From Heloderma charlesbogerti (Eukaryota > Chordata > Lepidosauria > Squamata > Helodermatidae): a DNA stretch of 64,000 nt. Within the stretch, counting starts at the first letter, position 1. Each line of letters starts with the position of its first letter. The stretch spans positions 204,188-268,187 of the forward strand of contig JANEZZ010001564.1 in assembly GCA_026122225.1 (NCBI GenBank). The letters are read 5' to 3'. This document shows, in pieces, positions 43,447 through 54,625 of this stretch. Under the pieces are notes generated by a model. It had not been told where the DNA came from. It made no database searches and saw only the letters and a program-made list of their open reading frames with translations. Position numbers and translations under genes: made by a program.

Positions 43447-43800
43447 TATAATAATAAAGGAGGATGTGTGTCTATCTGTCCATCACTGCCATAGCTCCAA
43501 GTCCGTGAAACCTAGACATCTTAAACTTGGCATGCATACTAAGCTGGCCCTAAGGGTGTGTACCTCAGGGTTATTTTGTTTTGAAAATGCACTGATGCAT
43601 TTTAATTAATTTAATGTATGTGTCCAATGCGTTGACATCTGCAGTACATTTTCAGCTAATGGGGGCACACTTCCCTAACTAGCACGTAGCTTTGCAGTCC
43701 ATAGAATTTGAAGCCAGGTGAGATTAGTAGGCCAAGGGCAGATGCAGCTCCCCCAACCCCTCAGGGGAATGGAGTGGATAGACATGCCAACATTTTCAGC
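43447..43800 (+). mobile_element. Possible Helitron-type element, 5' end
   Basis: An A followed by TCTATAATAATAAAGG, then TGTGTGTCTATCTGTCC, resembles the 5' end layout of vertebrate Helitrons (5' TC after A, with an ATAATAAA tract). A 3' CTAG end with a hairpin was not convincingly found, so extent and class are tentative. Confidence 0.25.
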
Positions 43801-43845
43801 CACTAGGGGCTAGTGCATTGTTTTGTAGCCAAAACAGTGCATTAT

Positions 43846-43945
43846 ATAAGACCATAAGAAGACCCACACTGGATCAGACCAAAGGTCCATCTAATCCAGC
43901 GTTCTGTTCATATAGTGGCCAAACAGCTGTCAACCAGGAACTGGG
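43846..43945 (+). repeat. AACATAAGAAGAGCCCTGC interspersed repeat, partial
   Basis: ACCATAAGAAGACCCACAC, GGATCAGACCAAAGGTCC and CCAGCGTTCTGTTCATATAG match the first 100 bp of the copies at 19742 and 31967. Confidence 0.75.
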
Positions 43946-44478
43946 GGCTATAGGGGTGCATCATGGGGGGCGCACACCTAGGGGTGCCAACAGGCATAAC
44001 TGCAGCAGTCAGTCAGAGCAGACATAACGTGTCCAACTCTGACAGCTTTGTACGTTTACTTGTAGCCTTTGCTGTATCAACAGAAGGGCTATTGCTGCCT
44101 GTCCAAAGCTGGATCCATTCGCTAGTTTAAAATAAAGTATATTATACTTCGCTACAGCAGGTGGGAGAGGGGGCTATGTTTATCCACAAAATTTTCTAGG
44201 CTTAGAATGCAATTTTCACTCGATACCAAAGGGGGCACAGCCCCTGCCCAAGTGGCTCCCCCTGAACTCTAGACCCCCCACCCCATAGTGTCACTCTACC
44301 GCCCATCTGCTGCCCCAGCAAAATGTAGTGGTGTGGTCCTTGAAATAAGCATTTCACATATGCACTAATGTGTGAGGTGGAGAACACTACAAAAAGCCAC
44401 AGTCTTTTTGGAATGATAAGAAAATGTGCAAAGCCATCTTCAGTTCTTTTTTTTCAGTTTAGGTAGTGGATGGTAACA

Positions 44479-44572
44479 GTGCAACCTTATACATGTCTAC
44501 TCAGAAGTAAGTCTCATTGAGTTAAATGGGGCTTACTCCATGATAAGTGGGTATTTAGGATTGCAGCCTCAG
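44479..44572. repeat. AAGTAAGTCCC palindromic repeat
   Basis: GTGCAACCTTATACATGTC, CTCAGAAGTAAGTCTCATTG, ATGGGGCTTACTCC and TAGGATTGCAGCC. Well preserved. Confidence 0.8.
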
Positions 44573-44830
44573 ATTACTTTTCTTTATTTCACATAACATG
44601 CCATTTCATGATTTGGGGAGGAACAGACCATGCAGGGCAGGGAGGCTTATGACTTCCCTCTCCAGTCCCAACTCCCCCCCCCCCAAAAAACCCCTGCCCA
44701 CTGGTGCCTTTAATTAATTTAAGTAAAATAAGAGATGTAGCTATACTCTATGCACTAAACATACTTTGTAGTTTACCCCTCAGAACTCTAGTCACTAGCA
44801 TGGCCATAGTGATAGGCAGTAGCTCAAAAG

Positions 44831-45022
44831 AGGTGCCACAGCTCAGTGGTAGAGCGCATATACTGTATGCAGAAGGTTCCAGGTTTCATCCCCGGCATCT
44901 CCAGATAGGGCTGGAAAAACCCCTGCCTGAAATCTTGGAGAGCCGCTGCCAGTCAGCGTCGACAATATTGGCCTACATGGACCAATGGTCTGACTCAGTA
45001 TAAGGCAGCTTCCTATGTTCCT
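44831..45022 (+). mobile_element. tRNA-Ala-derived SINE, near complete
   Basis: A box region CAGCTCAGTGGTAGAGCGC, altered anticodon loop TACTGTATGC, B box region GGTTTCATCCC, CGGCATCTCCAG. The body has GAGAGCCGCTGCCAGTCAG and GGACCAATGGTCTGAC, and the tail AAGGCAGCTTCCTATGTTCC. The TGT/TAT change in the anticodon stem shows it is not a tRNA gene. Confidence 0.9.
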
Positions 45023-46935
45023 CATCATACAGAGCAAATTTAGCTTTCCCTCCAATTGTATTTTCTCCCATGTTAATGAATGGTGGGTATACACCGCTAT
45101 AGGGAAAAGCACTACACTTTGGGACACTGTTGTGGTGAGGGCAAACTTACCTTCTATACCTCAAGGCAGGTGGTTCAACCTTTTGACAGGATTCCTGCAT
45201 GGGGGTGCAACGTGTCTGCTCAGCACACAGAAACTTGCTGCACCCTGTAGGATTCCTTGCAATGTACAGTCCTCTGCCCACCCATGGGCACTTAGAATAT
45301 TTTCTTAATTGTACCATATTCATTTGCCATTTGCTGGCTTCAACAGTACCAGATTCCTTAAACAAATAACTGTGAGCCTAATGCATGTCTATTTATTCAA
45401 CGTTCATGTGACGCCAAGATATGGCTATAAATACACTTCTAGCCAAGGTCTTTGTGGCACTCCAGAACTTTACACAATTTGATAGGCATATTCACACAGG
45501 GCCCTGCCAACGCTGCAAAGCACTTACACCTCTCACATCAGGCCCTGTTACAAAGAGGAATCTTTTGCTGACACAGGTCAAGATCTTTTGCTGATGTGAC
45601 TCAGAAGAGCAATTTGAAGTTAGCTGTTCTGTCGGTCAGGCAAGAGAAGTCAAAGATACGTCAGGATGAGGATGACATGATAATATAATATTCTGTTTGA
45701 TAACAAGGCAGATATTTTTACAGCCTACATTGGTGTTCAGTATGCTGCTAAGGAAAAAAATGCTCCAGGGCATTCTCTTTAAAAACAGTACCAATAGTAT
45801 TTTAATTTGCAGTCCCCATTTGTTCTTTTTTTTTTAAAAAAGGCACAGGACAATAAGGAGAAACATTTTTCACTTACAAGGTAAATCATCAGCAACATAC
45901 AATATGGTGAGGATTACTCAGGGCTCACACAATGCTAGTAGCACCTCCATTGTGTCGATTCCTATTGACCTTTAGTGAACGCTGCTTCAATATTCTCCAC
46001 CTTTTAATTTTCTTGCTTTATTTTCTCATTAAGCTAAAGGGGGGTGGGGTGAGTGTTAGAATTATATGGCACTTTTGCTAGCTTAAAGTTGGTGGGTCAG
46101 ACAAAGCAAACTGGGCATAGGAGGAGGAGAACGAGTTTGAGACTGTTCAGATTAAATTATTAGGTCATAATTTGGGAAGCTACAGCTGGAGGGCTTTGGC
46201 ATATAGTTGCAAATTATTACTAGGTTAAGAAAGAGCAGATGCAAATCAGAGGAAACAGGAAGGGCTGTGCTAGCCGAGCTTCTCTGCAGAGTTGAGGGTC
46301 TCTCTCTCTCAAAGGCCTTTGCTTGCTCTCTCATGCCAGTGTTTATTCAGGGGTGGGAACCTTTTTTTTCTGGCCAAAGCTGCATTCTCTTGGGAGTGAT
46401 CTCGCAGGGAATTATTCTGCTAGTAGGCAGCTGTGGGTGGGGCCAGTACCAATAGTAGGTGGGGCAGCCCTTCCTCTCGTTCCCTCTCTCTCTCTCTTTC
46501 TGACGCCACCTCTCTCTTTGACACCCCACCTCTCCCTCCTCAGTCACCACCCACCAGGTTGCTGGGGAAGGGTCAGAGTGCTCTTGCCTCAGGTCTGAAC
46601 TGATGGCTTGCAGGGCAGAAGGCTGACTGCACTCCAAGTGTGCTCTCGAGCCCAGCATGGCAATGAGCCATAAAATGGCCCTGCCCACTCTAATCGGAGT
46701 AGGACAGGTGAGAATTGATCAGTCCAACATGCTGGAGCCTCTTGGTCACTCATGTCCCGCCACTCTTGCTCTGAATGGACCTAGAAGCCAATATAATCAC
46801 TTTTGCACAGCAGGGACAGAAGGAAGCTGCCACCATAGGAGCAACAATGGCTTATCTTCTTCAGTTCTATTCTGTGACATTTATGAAGCAGCTGGCCCTG
46901 TGGTTTCTCTAAGCAACTTTCAGTGCTGAGATACA
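45023..46935. other. Non-coding stretch, nothing recognised
   Basis: CT-rich low-complexity sequence at about 46478-46500. No gene or known dispersed repeat. Confidence 0.4.
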
Positions 46936-47646
46936 GGCTGGATCTACACTTACCGCCTTTTTTCGCTTCTAATGAGGTTTCACCGCCCGCCTTTCACACT
47001 ACACAGTACCCGCCTCAGATTGGAACCGGAATTTCCCACTTCCGTCCTCCCGCTTTCAGTACCCTAATATCCCGGTATTTCCCCTTAATGTGCTCTGATT
47101 TTCTGCCTTCGCTACCGCATCCAGTTGTAGTCCCCTCCCCTGCCTGTCCATATACAGCGGTGTTGGTATTTCCCTCCGGTCCAATCACAGCTCTCAACAG
47201 CCCCATGTCTTCTTCTGGCTACTGATTGCATAGCTTCCTCAGCAACAAGCTTCACAACTTCGAATCTCTGAAGATCATGCCTGAATTAGAAAAAAAAAAA
47301 CATCGTGGAGAAGCCCCGATTCTGCGAGGATAATGCCTTAATTAAAAAAAAAACTTAATCTCATTTGAAGGGCTAGAATAACCCCTTGCTCAGTGTAGGA
47401 AGCCTGATTCCCAGGCGGTCGCCCATCCAACTACTGACCAGGGCTGATCCCACTTAGCTTCTGAGATCAGACAAGCGTGCACAGGAAACCAGCACAGGAC
47501 TCGAGTGTGAACTGAACTCGCGCATTCGATGAAGCACTGCAATGGGGAAAATGGGTGAGTGTGAATAACCACATTTTAATGCGAGAGCGTTTAACCTGAT
47601 GGGACACCGAATTCATTGCGATGGCGGGCGCAATGTAGATCGGCCC
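46936..47646 (+). mobile_element. Harbinger-like nonautonomous element, long copy
   Basis: Ends GGCTGGATCTACA and, on the other strand, GGGCCGATCTACA. ACA lies directly outside both ends (46933-46935 and 47647-47649) as a 3-bp duplication. Contains about 210 bp not present in the short copy at 6970-7449, then ATCATGCCTGAATTAG and a 5S rRNA-like block at 47402-47486. The right part GCGTTTAACCTGATGGGAC, AATTCATTGCGATGGCGGG is shared with the short copy. No transposase frame. Confidence 0.75.
47402..47486 (-). pseudogene. 5S rRNA-like segment inside the Harbinger-like element
   Basis: GATTCCCAGGCGGTCGCCC, ATCCAACTACTGACCAGGG and CTTAGCTTCTGAGATCAGAC are a close complement of the middle and 3' part of vertebrate 5S rRNA (box C region included). 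The 5S 3' end and first third are missing. The preceding junction (GTAGGAAGCCT) equals that in the 5S/CR1 repeat at 11948-12882. Confidence 0.85.
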
Positions 47647-47649
47647 ACA

Positions 47650-49604
47650 CTCTGTCTGTCCTGTCTCTGACCTTTGGGTTTCACATGAAAGGTGGGGCAA
47701 GGGAGTCAGGGCGTCTGACTTGAGCATCCATTGCCCATCCCAAGATCTAGAGCATTTAGAGCAAGATATGAACAAGATATGAACAAGGAAAGGGTGTTGG
47801 ATGCTTGCAATCATGAAAATCCATGACTCGGCTGTGCATTCATAATTATTTTATAAATAAATGTCTGCTGGAGAGCCACATCTGTCTCTTCCAACAGAGT
47901 GTATGCCTTTCATTAATGTATCATAGGCTGAATGAAGCCAGCCTGAGTGCTTGGCTTGCATTTTTCTCCTTCCCTCCATCATTGTCCACGGATAGGTTTT
48001 TGTGGTTCAGAAAGAGCTGCAAGCCCCACACTTCTGTGCAAGACTGATGGCTCATCAATAACATTAGCCAGCATTATGGGGCGCATCAGTGTAGAACAGA
48101 ATCAATACAACCAAGTAAAAAGTCTAATAAGTTGACATGACCATCCTCAGCAAGGCTCACGTTACAAGAAATGAGTTTTTTTAAGGAATCAGCGTCAGCG
48201 CTGCTTATTCACCCCACAGTGAGATGCCTTGACTAAGATTTATTGCTCTTGCTTTTTGCCAGCAGTGCTGGCTAAGCTGGCAAAAATAAAATCATCATTG
48301 AGGATAAAAGAATAATAAAGAAGGTTTGTTGTAATAAACACTGACCACCGAGAAGGGAGGAAGACCTGCATGAAGAGGAGCTCGGTACATCATGAAAGCC
48401 AGGATTTAGGGAATAAATAGGAGATGAGCAATATAACCCAGGGGTTTATTTTAGTATTGGAGCGGGGCCATATATATTCTCTCTCTCTCTCGGTCCCTCA
48501 TGTATTCTCTTAGGCTTTGTTCTTTAGGGTGCGAGCTAATTTAAAGTGGTGCAGTTTTAAAGTAAATCCAGTGGACATAATGACATTACTTGCCATTCTA
48601 TCTGGAACTGGAAATTGGCCCCTAGGAACTAATAGTACTAGATACAGACACGTATGCATACACCCCGAAAGGAAACAGCTTTACTTAGCTCTACAAGCAC
48701 TCATTATGAAGCTGTTGTACAATTCTCCATTTTCTTCCTCCGCCTTCCCCGTCCTCACTTGGTAGAGTGCAGATTCATTGGGGGGGGGATCAAACTAATG
48801 AGGGCTGTGTGTAGGGTGCGTGCATGTGTGTGTCTGAGAGAAGCTTTTATGAACCCTGCTTGTACTTCTATGAACTCTGCTTGTTATCTACTCTCATTTG
48901 TCCAGTCATCTGAGGGAAAGCCCTGTTCAATCATGTGAAGTTAAAACATTAGTGAAATCGTTAGTGAAGCCCTGTCAAGCTAATAAGTCCAAACCTCGGG
49001 GCTTATTCCACAATTCTCCCAGGCTGTGTGCCACTAGGACATGAGATCCTTTATTTTCAGGGCTATTTCCTGTAGATCAGAAAAGGTGCGGGGGGGTGGG
49101 GGGGGAGAGAATGAATCTAGGGAGTTTGTTTTTTATGAATGAAAGAGTGGATGAGTATTAACTGGGACTTTTCTCCATCATTAGAATGACAGGTTAATGC
49201 TACATTTTAAAAAATCTAGAAATTAAACATGATTTATAGGTTCATTGCTTATGTGGGAAATTAAGGTAAGCAATCTTACCAGACATAGCAGAATGTATAG
49301 ACCTATGTGGCATTAATTTGATTTTAAATACTTGATTTTGATTTTAAATATTATTATTCTGTATTTTTCTTCTTTTTTCATTCATTTCATTGTTCATTGC
49401 TTAAAACTCTTCGTAGATATAGAGTGGTATATACATTTTGTAAACTCAAATAAATAAAAATAAATGATTGATTCACAAGTGGAGGACCTGTAAGAACTCA
49501 GGGAAGTGGCTTTTATGTTCAATATCTTTTTTTATATAATTTCAGAAAACACTATGATAACAAAAAGAGTTACAAAAACAAAATTCTTCCCAGTCTTATA
49601 TGAC
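47650..49604. other. Non-coding stretch, possible conserved non-coding DNA
   Basis: No repeats of the families seen elsewhere. About 48170-48700 is relatively complex sequence without low-complexity runs except (CT)n at 48479-48491. G-runs at 48780-48788 and 49090-49106. Confidence 0.35.
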
Positions 49605-49848
49605 TTGTTGTTGTTCAGTCGTTCAGTCGTGTCCAACTCTTCGTGACTCCATGGACCATAGCACGCCAGGCCTTCCTGTCCTCCACTCTCTCCCAGAGTG
49701 TGCTCAAGTCCATATTCATTGCATCAGTGATGCTATCTAGCCATCTCATCCTCTGCCATCCCCTTCTCCTTTTGCCTTCAATCTTTCCCAGCATCAGGGT
49801 CTTTTCCAGTGAGTTTTCTCTTCGCATTAGCTGGCTGGCCAAAATATT
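49605..49848 (-). mobile_element. RTE-BovB LINE 3' end fragment
   Basis: Complement of the BovB terminus: TTGTTGTTGTTCAGTCG, TTCAGTCGTGTCCAAC at the element 3' end, then back through coding for RMRWLDSITDAMNMDLS and LMRRENSLEKTLMLGK. It is 5'-truncated near AAAATATTT, with a 4-bp insertion (CTGG) before it. No clear target duplication by eye. Confidence 0.9.
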
Positions 49849-50308
49849 TGCACTGATGGGGTGGAGTGACTGGATCCAGTGCCACCTGCTCTCTTTTCTC
49901 ACCCCATATAATTTATACATACATGCACACAGCACTTTTAGGTGTTGGGAAGAAATAGTCTACAGAATGTATACTTTTTACATCAAACAAGCAAACCCAT
50001 TCACTTTGTGGTGGATCAAACTACCAGTGCTTCAACATTAAATATGTGTTTTTTAATTGAGCAAATACATATAAGGCGGATGACACCTTTTCAGTGATCC
50101 TCCTAAAAACAGGCAACAGGCCTCAATATTGTTTCATGTTATTGAAGTGTTTGGACTCCTACTCAGAGCAACTGAGTGTTGACATTATCAGGTTCTACCT
50201 ATGTACAGTACAAGTGATCTGAACTCACGACGTTGTTCCCAAATGTTATGGTGAATCCTATTTGTATTAACTCAAAGGTACATCCTGGGGAGTTCAATGG
50301 GTCTTACT

Positions 50309-50709
50309 TGGGGATGCTGAAGAAATTTGAGATGGACTAAAAAAAGCTCTGATTTCTAAGAATCCAACCTGCAGAATCCACTGCGGAGCGACCCCCTCAG
50401 GCTGTGCAGAGCCCATGGACTTTCGGATGATTTTTTTACTTTCCCAAAATTTATGCATATTTATTCATAGGAAAATACGTACGTTTCTGCTGAGGAAAAG
50501 TTGAATGGAATGGGGACAATATGCTAAATGTTACGTAATAGGATAAATTACGTAAATTGCTATGAAACCTCTTATGTAATTATTTGCATATTTTTCTGCA
50601 TGATGAGAAAAAAAATTGCATCTGTCTGTGAGCAGGCGATGGAATAACAGGCACCTGACAATCTGTGAAATACAGCTGAAGCGGATTTTACACAGCCCAT
50701 CCATCCCTA
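50309..50709. mobile_element. TAGGGATG-ended hAT-type element
   Basis: Left end TGGGGATGCTGAAG, right end CCATCCATCCCTA. GTCTTACT is repeated exactly at 50301-50308 and 50710-50717, an 8-bp duplication. The interior is AT-rich with TTACGTAATAGG and TTACGTAAATTG motifs. Length is 401 bp, with no transposase. Confidence 0.8.
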
Positions 50710-50752
50710 GTCTTACTCTCTAACGTGTATGCTTAGGACTGCAGCCTAACAG

Positions 50753-50850
50753 CTCAATCCTGTGCATGTCTACTTGGAAGCAAGTCCTATTGAATTCAAT
50801 GGGGCTTACTCCCAAGTAAGTGGGTATCACAGGCTAAGGCTGCAATCCTA
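50753..50850. repeat. AAGTAAGTCCC palindromic repeat
   Basis: GCTCAATCCTGTGCATGTC, ACTTGGAAGCAAGTCCTATTG, CAATGGGGCTTACTCCCAAG, TAAGTGGGTATCACAGGC, with a further GGCTGCAATCC following. Confidence 0.85.
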
Positions 50851-51379
50851 TACCTATTAATCCTTACACATGTAGACATTAATAACATTTTAGAGTGTTT
50901 TTTTTACAACTTCTGCATACACCCTTTACAATAATTTCATAGATTATTAGCTGCAACATTATTATTTTTTCTTGTCCAGTACTTGATTTACTTCAAATCC
51001 TTTCTCTTAACACTCCATTCCTTTAAAATTATGTTGACACCAGTAGAGGAGGATTGCAGGAAGTCATATATGCCACTAAGAGCTTCTGAGATTAATTTTC
51101 CAAAATTGCATTTTGAGAACACGTGGGCTGAGTGGATATAAACATCCAGAAAATGGCTATTGCTGCATGTCTGCAATGGTTACCCAGGGATAAACTACAT
51201 GAGCTGCAAATAAAGCTCTGGAAGCTTTCTAGGGTGTATGTCTCAAGCTCACATCAAGCCAGCATTTGAATATGGTGAAGTGTTCAGTGGCAGCTTTCAT
51301 GATGAATGGAGACTGTCCCAGGATTAAACCCTTGGCAACTGCAGTTAAATGGTCTTAAGTAGAAAGGCACTGCCTGAGA
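50851..51379. other. Non-coding stretch, nothing recognised
   Basis: No gene or known repeat. Confidence 0.4.
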
Positions 51380-51387
51380 CCCTAGAG

Positions 51388-51523
51388 CAGCCTTCCCCAA
51401 CCTGGTGCCCTCCAGATGTTTTTAACTACAACTCCCAGTATACCTGACCGTTAGCCATGCTGGCCAAGGTATATGGGGGTTGAAGCTCAGAGCATCTGGA
51501 GTGCACCGGGTCGGGGAAGGCAA
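51388..51523. mobile_element. hAT-type MITE, complete
   Basis: Left end CAGCCTTCCCCAACCTGGTG; the right end on the other strand is TTGCCTTCCCCGACCCGGTG. CCCTAGAG is duplicated exactly at 51380-51387 and 51524-51531. Fragments of the family lie at 9262, 15268 and 32398. Confidence 0.92.
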
Positions 51524-51626
51524 CCCTAGAGAGTCACTGACCATCACAGTAACGTGTAATGGGCTAGATGGAACTTTGGTCTGACTCAGGATATGCTTTA
51601 TTCTTAACAGAGGGAGTAGCCAAAGG

Positions 51627-51742
51627 GTTGGATCCAGATTTAGTCAGAGTAGATCCACTGAAATCAATGGAATTTAAGTTAGTCATGAGTGAAATAAATT
51701 CCATTGATTTCAATGCGTGTACTGACTCAATCTGGATCCAAC
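51627..51742. mobile_element. GTTGGATCC foldback MITE
   Basis: GTTGGATCCAGATT at the left is exactly inverted at the right (AATCTGGATCCAAC). Inner arms: AAATCAATGGAATTT and AAATTCCATTGATTT. Length is 116 bp. Related in core to 32565-32698. Confidence 0.88.
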
Positions 51743-51913
51743 TCAAGGTCTTGCCCAATGTAACATTGCTATGAATTGTGGCTGAGTTCTGTTCCTTCTC
51801 TGTGCATTCTCCTGGCACTGTCTACACTGAAGAATCTGAGAACCAAATTAAAAATCACGTAATGTTGATTGAGAGCGAATGAAGTGTAATGGCTGTGAGC
51901 TGACCTCTTGGGA

Positions 51914-52118
51914 AGGGACCATAGCTCAGTGGCTGAGCATACGCTTTGCATGCAGATGGTCCCAGGTTCAATCCCTGGCATCTCCAGTTAAAACCATTAG
52001 GTATCAGGTGATGGGAAGACCTCTGCCTGAGACTTTAGATATACTGCTAGTTAGAGTAGACCAATGATTAGTCCAAGATGGACTAATGATCTGGTTCAGT
52101 ATAAGGTCGTTTCATATC
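51914..52118 (+). mobile_element. tRNA-Ala-derived SINE
   Basis: ATAGCTCAGTGGCTGAGC (A box), CTTTGCATGCAG (TGC anticodon), GGTTCAATCCC (B box), TGGCATCTCCAG, then GACCTCTGCCTGAGACTTT and a tail ATAAGGTCGTTTCATATC. Confidence 0.9.
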
Positions 52119-53359
52119 GTCACCCAAAAGGTGTGTTGCTGGTAACAGGTAGAAAGATAACACACCATTGAAAGATGATGCAAAGGGGCACTGAAAATGC
52201 ATGAATTCATGATAGTCTTCAAATTGCTAATTCTTTGAGCTTTTGCTCTTCTTATAGTGCAATGGTCCCTTTTGGTGTGTGCTTGTATGTGTGCTACTGA
52301 ACATCACAAATGCCAGGTTGATTGATAAGTCTATACTAATATAAGGCAGCTTCCTAGGGTCCCAGTTCAAATGTCACCTCTGCCCAAAACTCAGACCAGG
52401 GCCATTTTCTGAACACAGCATTTCAAAATGGCCAGTTTGTGGCTGCAGGGGTTAAAAAAAAGGGGTTCTCCCTTTCACGTGCTGAGTTGCATTAAGAGGA
52501 GCCTCTGTATTATGTGTCCATTATATATTCTATTACAATAAGCAGTTCAGACTCAAGACAGCATTTCAGATGTGGAGGCTTGTGTTCTAAGTCATTAAGT
52601 CCAGTGTATTTTAATCCATAATTGTAGAAGATTTAAGCTATTTTATTTATCATTCGATTGGGATTGTAATGTATTTTCTGCTCTCCACACTGGAGTCTGT
52701 CAATTTTTACTGCAACTTTTAATTGCGTTCTCATAGTCTAGGTGCTAGCACTTTTCCAAAGCTGGCTTGCTCACAAGAATGCCTTTTGCTTATTCAGGAT
52801 GATGAGGAAATAAAAAACAAGGCTCTGGTCATGCCACCCTTTAATGGACATGGCCTTACAGTCTGTGCTATCCAGAAAGTAATTCATTCTGACTTCTCTG
52901 TGTTGGAAGAGTGAATGCCACTCCTGCTGAGGTGCAGCCATCAGCATCCAATTCTTTCCTGTGCTTTAGAGGCTCTGAGTGTCCATGCTCAGTGCTAGCT
53001 CCAGGTTTTTGGGGGTACAACAACTGCAATAGGCCCCTTCCCTTATTGAGTCTACCTTCTCTCCTGCATTACCACCAGCTGCTATGGCTGCTCAACCTCT
53101 TTCTCATCATTGCTACTACTTGCTTGCTTGACAGGTAACGGAGACAGTGAGCAAGTAGGCAGTGGCATCTACTGCTCCTTACCACCACCACCATTGTCTG
53201 AGCTGGAATGAGAGTCAGGTGAACAAGCAGATTGCCATGGTGGAGAGAAAGAGCAAGCCCAAGGGACTCTTATCAGTGGGTCTGTTGTGGGTCCTTAGTA
53301 GCTACCCAACCATGGTATCCCTGATGCCAGCCCTTGATGTGTGAAGTGTGGCTGGTAGC
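52119..53359. other. Non-coding stretch, nothing recognised
   Basis: No gene. Short frames have no recognisable features. Confidence 0.4.
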
Positions 53360-53702
53360 TATTAGGGATAAGGCCTTTTTGGTAGTGGCACCCTAGTTTT
53401 GGATCAACTTCTGCACAAAGGCTGTGGTCTGTTCTGCACCAAGTGAAGACCTTTCTGTTCACCCGGGCCTTTTAAATAGCTGATGGAGCTATGGCCTCTC
53501 AGTTTTAATATCTGTGTTTTAATACTGGGCTAGCAGCGAGTTTTGTTTTTGTTTTGCATTTATGCTGCTTTTGGTTTTATATATTATTTTGTATTTATAT
53601 ACTATTTTTTACATTTGTTTACTGTAAGCCACATAGAGACCTTTATGTTATGGCGAGAAATGCAACTGTTGTCAATAAATCAAATAAATAAATTGTAAAT
53701 AA
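53360..53702 (+). mobile_element. L2-like LINE 3' end
   Basis: TGAAGACCTTTCTGTTCACCC is the end of an L2-clade ORF2 (KTFLF motif). It is followed by a T-rich 3' region with ACTGTAAGCCACATAGAGACC, ending in AAATAAATAAA repeats. Confidence 0.75.
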
Positions 53703-53993
53703 ATAAGTTGAGTAAGAAAACTGAGCCACTGGAGGAAACCTCCCATAAACCCAAACACAGAGCCACAGTGAGCCCAGGAAGAGACTCTGCCACCTCTGCC
53801 CCCACAACCCACCCCCTGCTTTTGTGGGGACTGGAAAGGGATGAGGCAAAGCACTTTTGATGTCCCCTCACCGGTGACTAACAAGATTCAAGGAACTGCT
53901 CTATTGTTACACTCCAGTTAAAAAATTAGATGTAAGAATAAGCCAGGATTCTCTAAGAGACAACATGTAGCACACCCTATCATCAATTAGTTA

Positions 53994-54072
53994 TGGCTGC
54001 AATCCTAAATACACTTACTGGGAAACACAATGGGTCATGCTTCTGAGTAAACGTGCATAGGATTACACCCTA
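53994..54072. repeat. AAGTAAGTCCC palindromic repeat, diverged
   Basis: GGCTGCAATCCTAAATACAC, AATGGGTCATGCTTCTGAG and GTGCATAGGATTACACCC. Confidence 0.65.
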
Positions 54073-54385
54073 TGACGGGTTTGCCACTGACTGAACACTC
54101 CCCACAGGGAGTTGCAGCCAATCCTGGTTCTCCAACAATAATAATTTCCTTCTTTCTTTACAGTATATATGTTTTCAGACCCTTGTCTGTCATTTTCACA
54201 TTAACCTGTGAGGTGTAGACTTAAAACAACTGGAGTGTGTGAAGGCACCCTGGAATCTCAAGGGAGAGGGAATGGCTCTGGCAGAGAAACACTGCAGGGA
54301 AGATACTGCTATCAAACACATTGCGGTCCCCTTCCCTTCCTCTCTGGGACCCTTCCAGTGCCCCTTCTGTAGAACAACGGAAGGG

Positions 54386-54512
54386 AAGCAACATAGCCTA
54401 ATGGTAGGGAGTGCATGCTTTGCGTGCAAAAGTCCCAGATTTAATCCCTGGCATCTCCAGCTAAAAAAGAGAGCAGGGAGCAGGTGATGGGAAAGCTCTT
54501 GGTTTGAGACTA
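54386..54512 (+). mobile_element. tRNA-Ala-derived SINE, 3'-truncated
   Basis: ATAGCCTAATGGTAGGGAG (decayed A box), CTTTGCGTGCAAAAG, GATTTAATCCCTGGCATCTCC, then GGTGATGGGAAAGCTCTTGG. Body cut after GTTTGAGAC. Confidence 0.75.
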
Positions 54513-54625
54513 GTGCTGTGACAAATCCCCTCCTGGACATTTGCAACCTTGTCAGTTCCCTGCGAAACAGGCAGCTGTTTTTCTGCTTCCTTCACAGAGA
54601 TAGTGAGAATTTCAGAGGAATTTCT

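Noticed and set aside
44831..44903. Functional tRNA-Ala gene
   Set aside because: The tRNA-like head continues into the SINE body and tail. The anticodon stem and B box are mutated.
47402..47486. Functional 5S rRNA gene
   Set aside because: Only part of the 5S sequence is present, with mismatches, inside a repeated DNA element.
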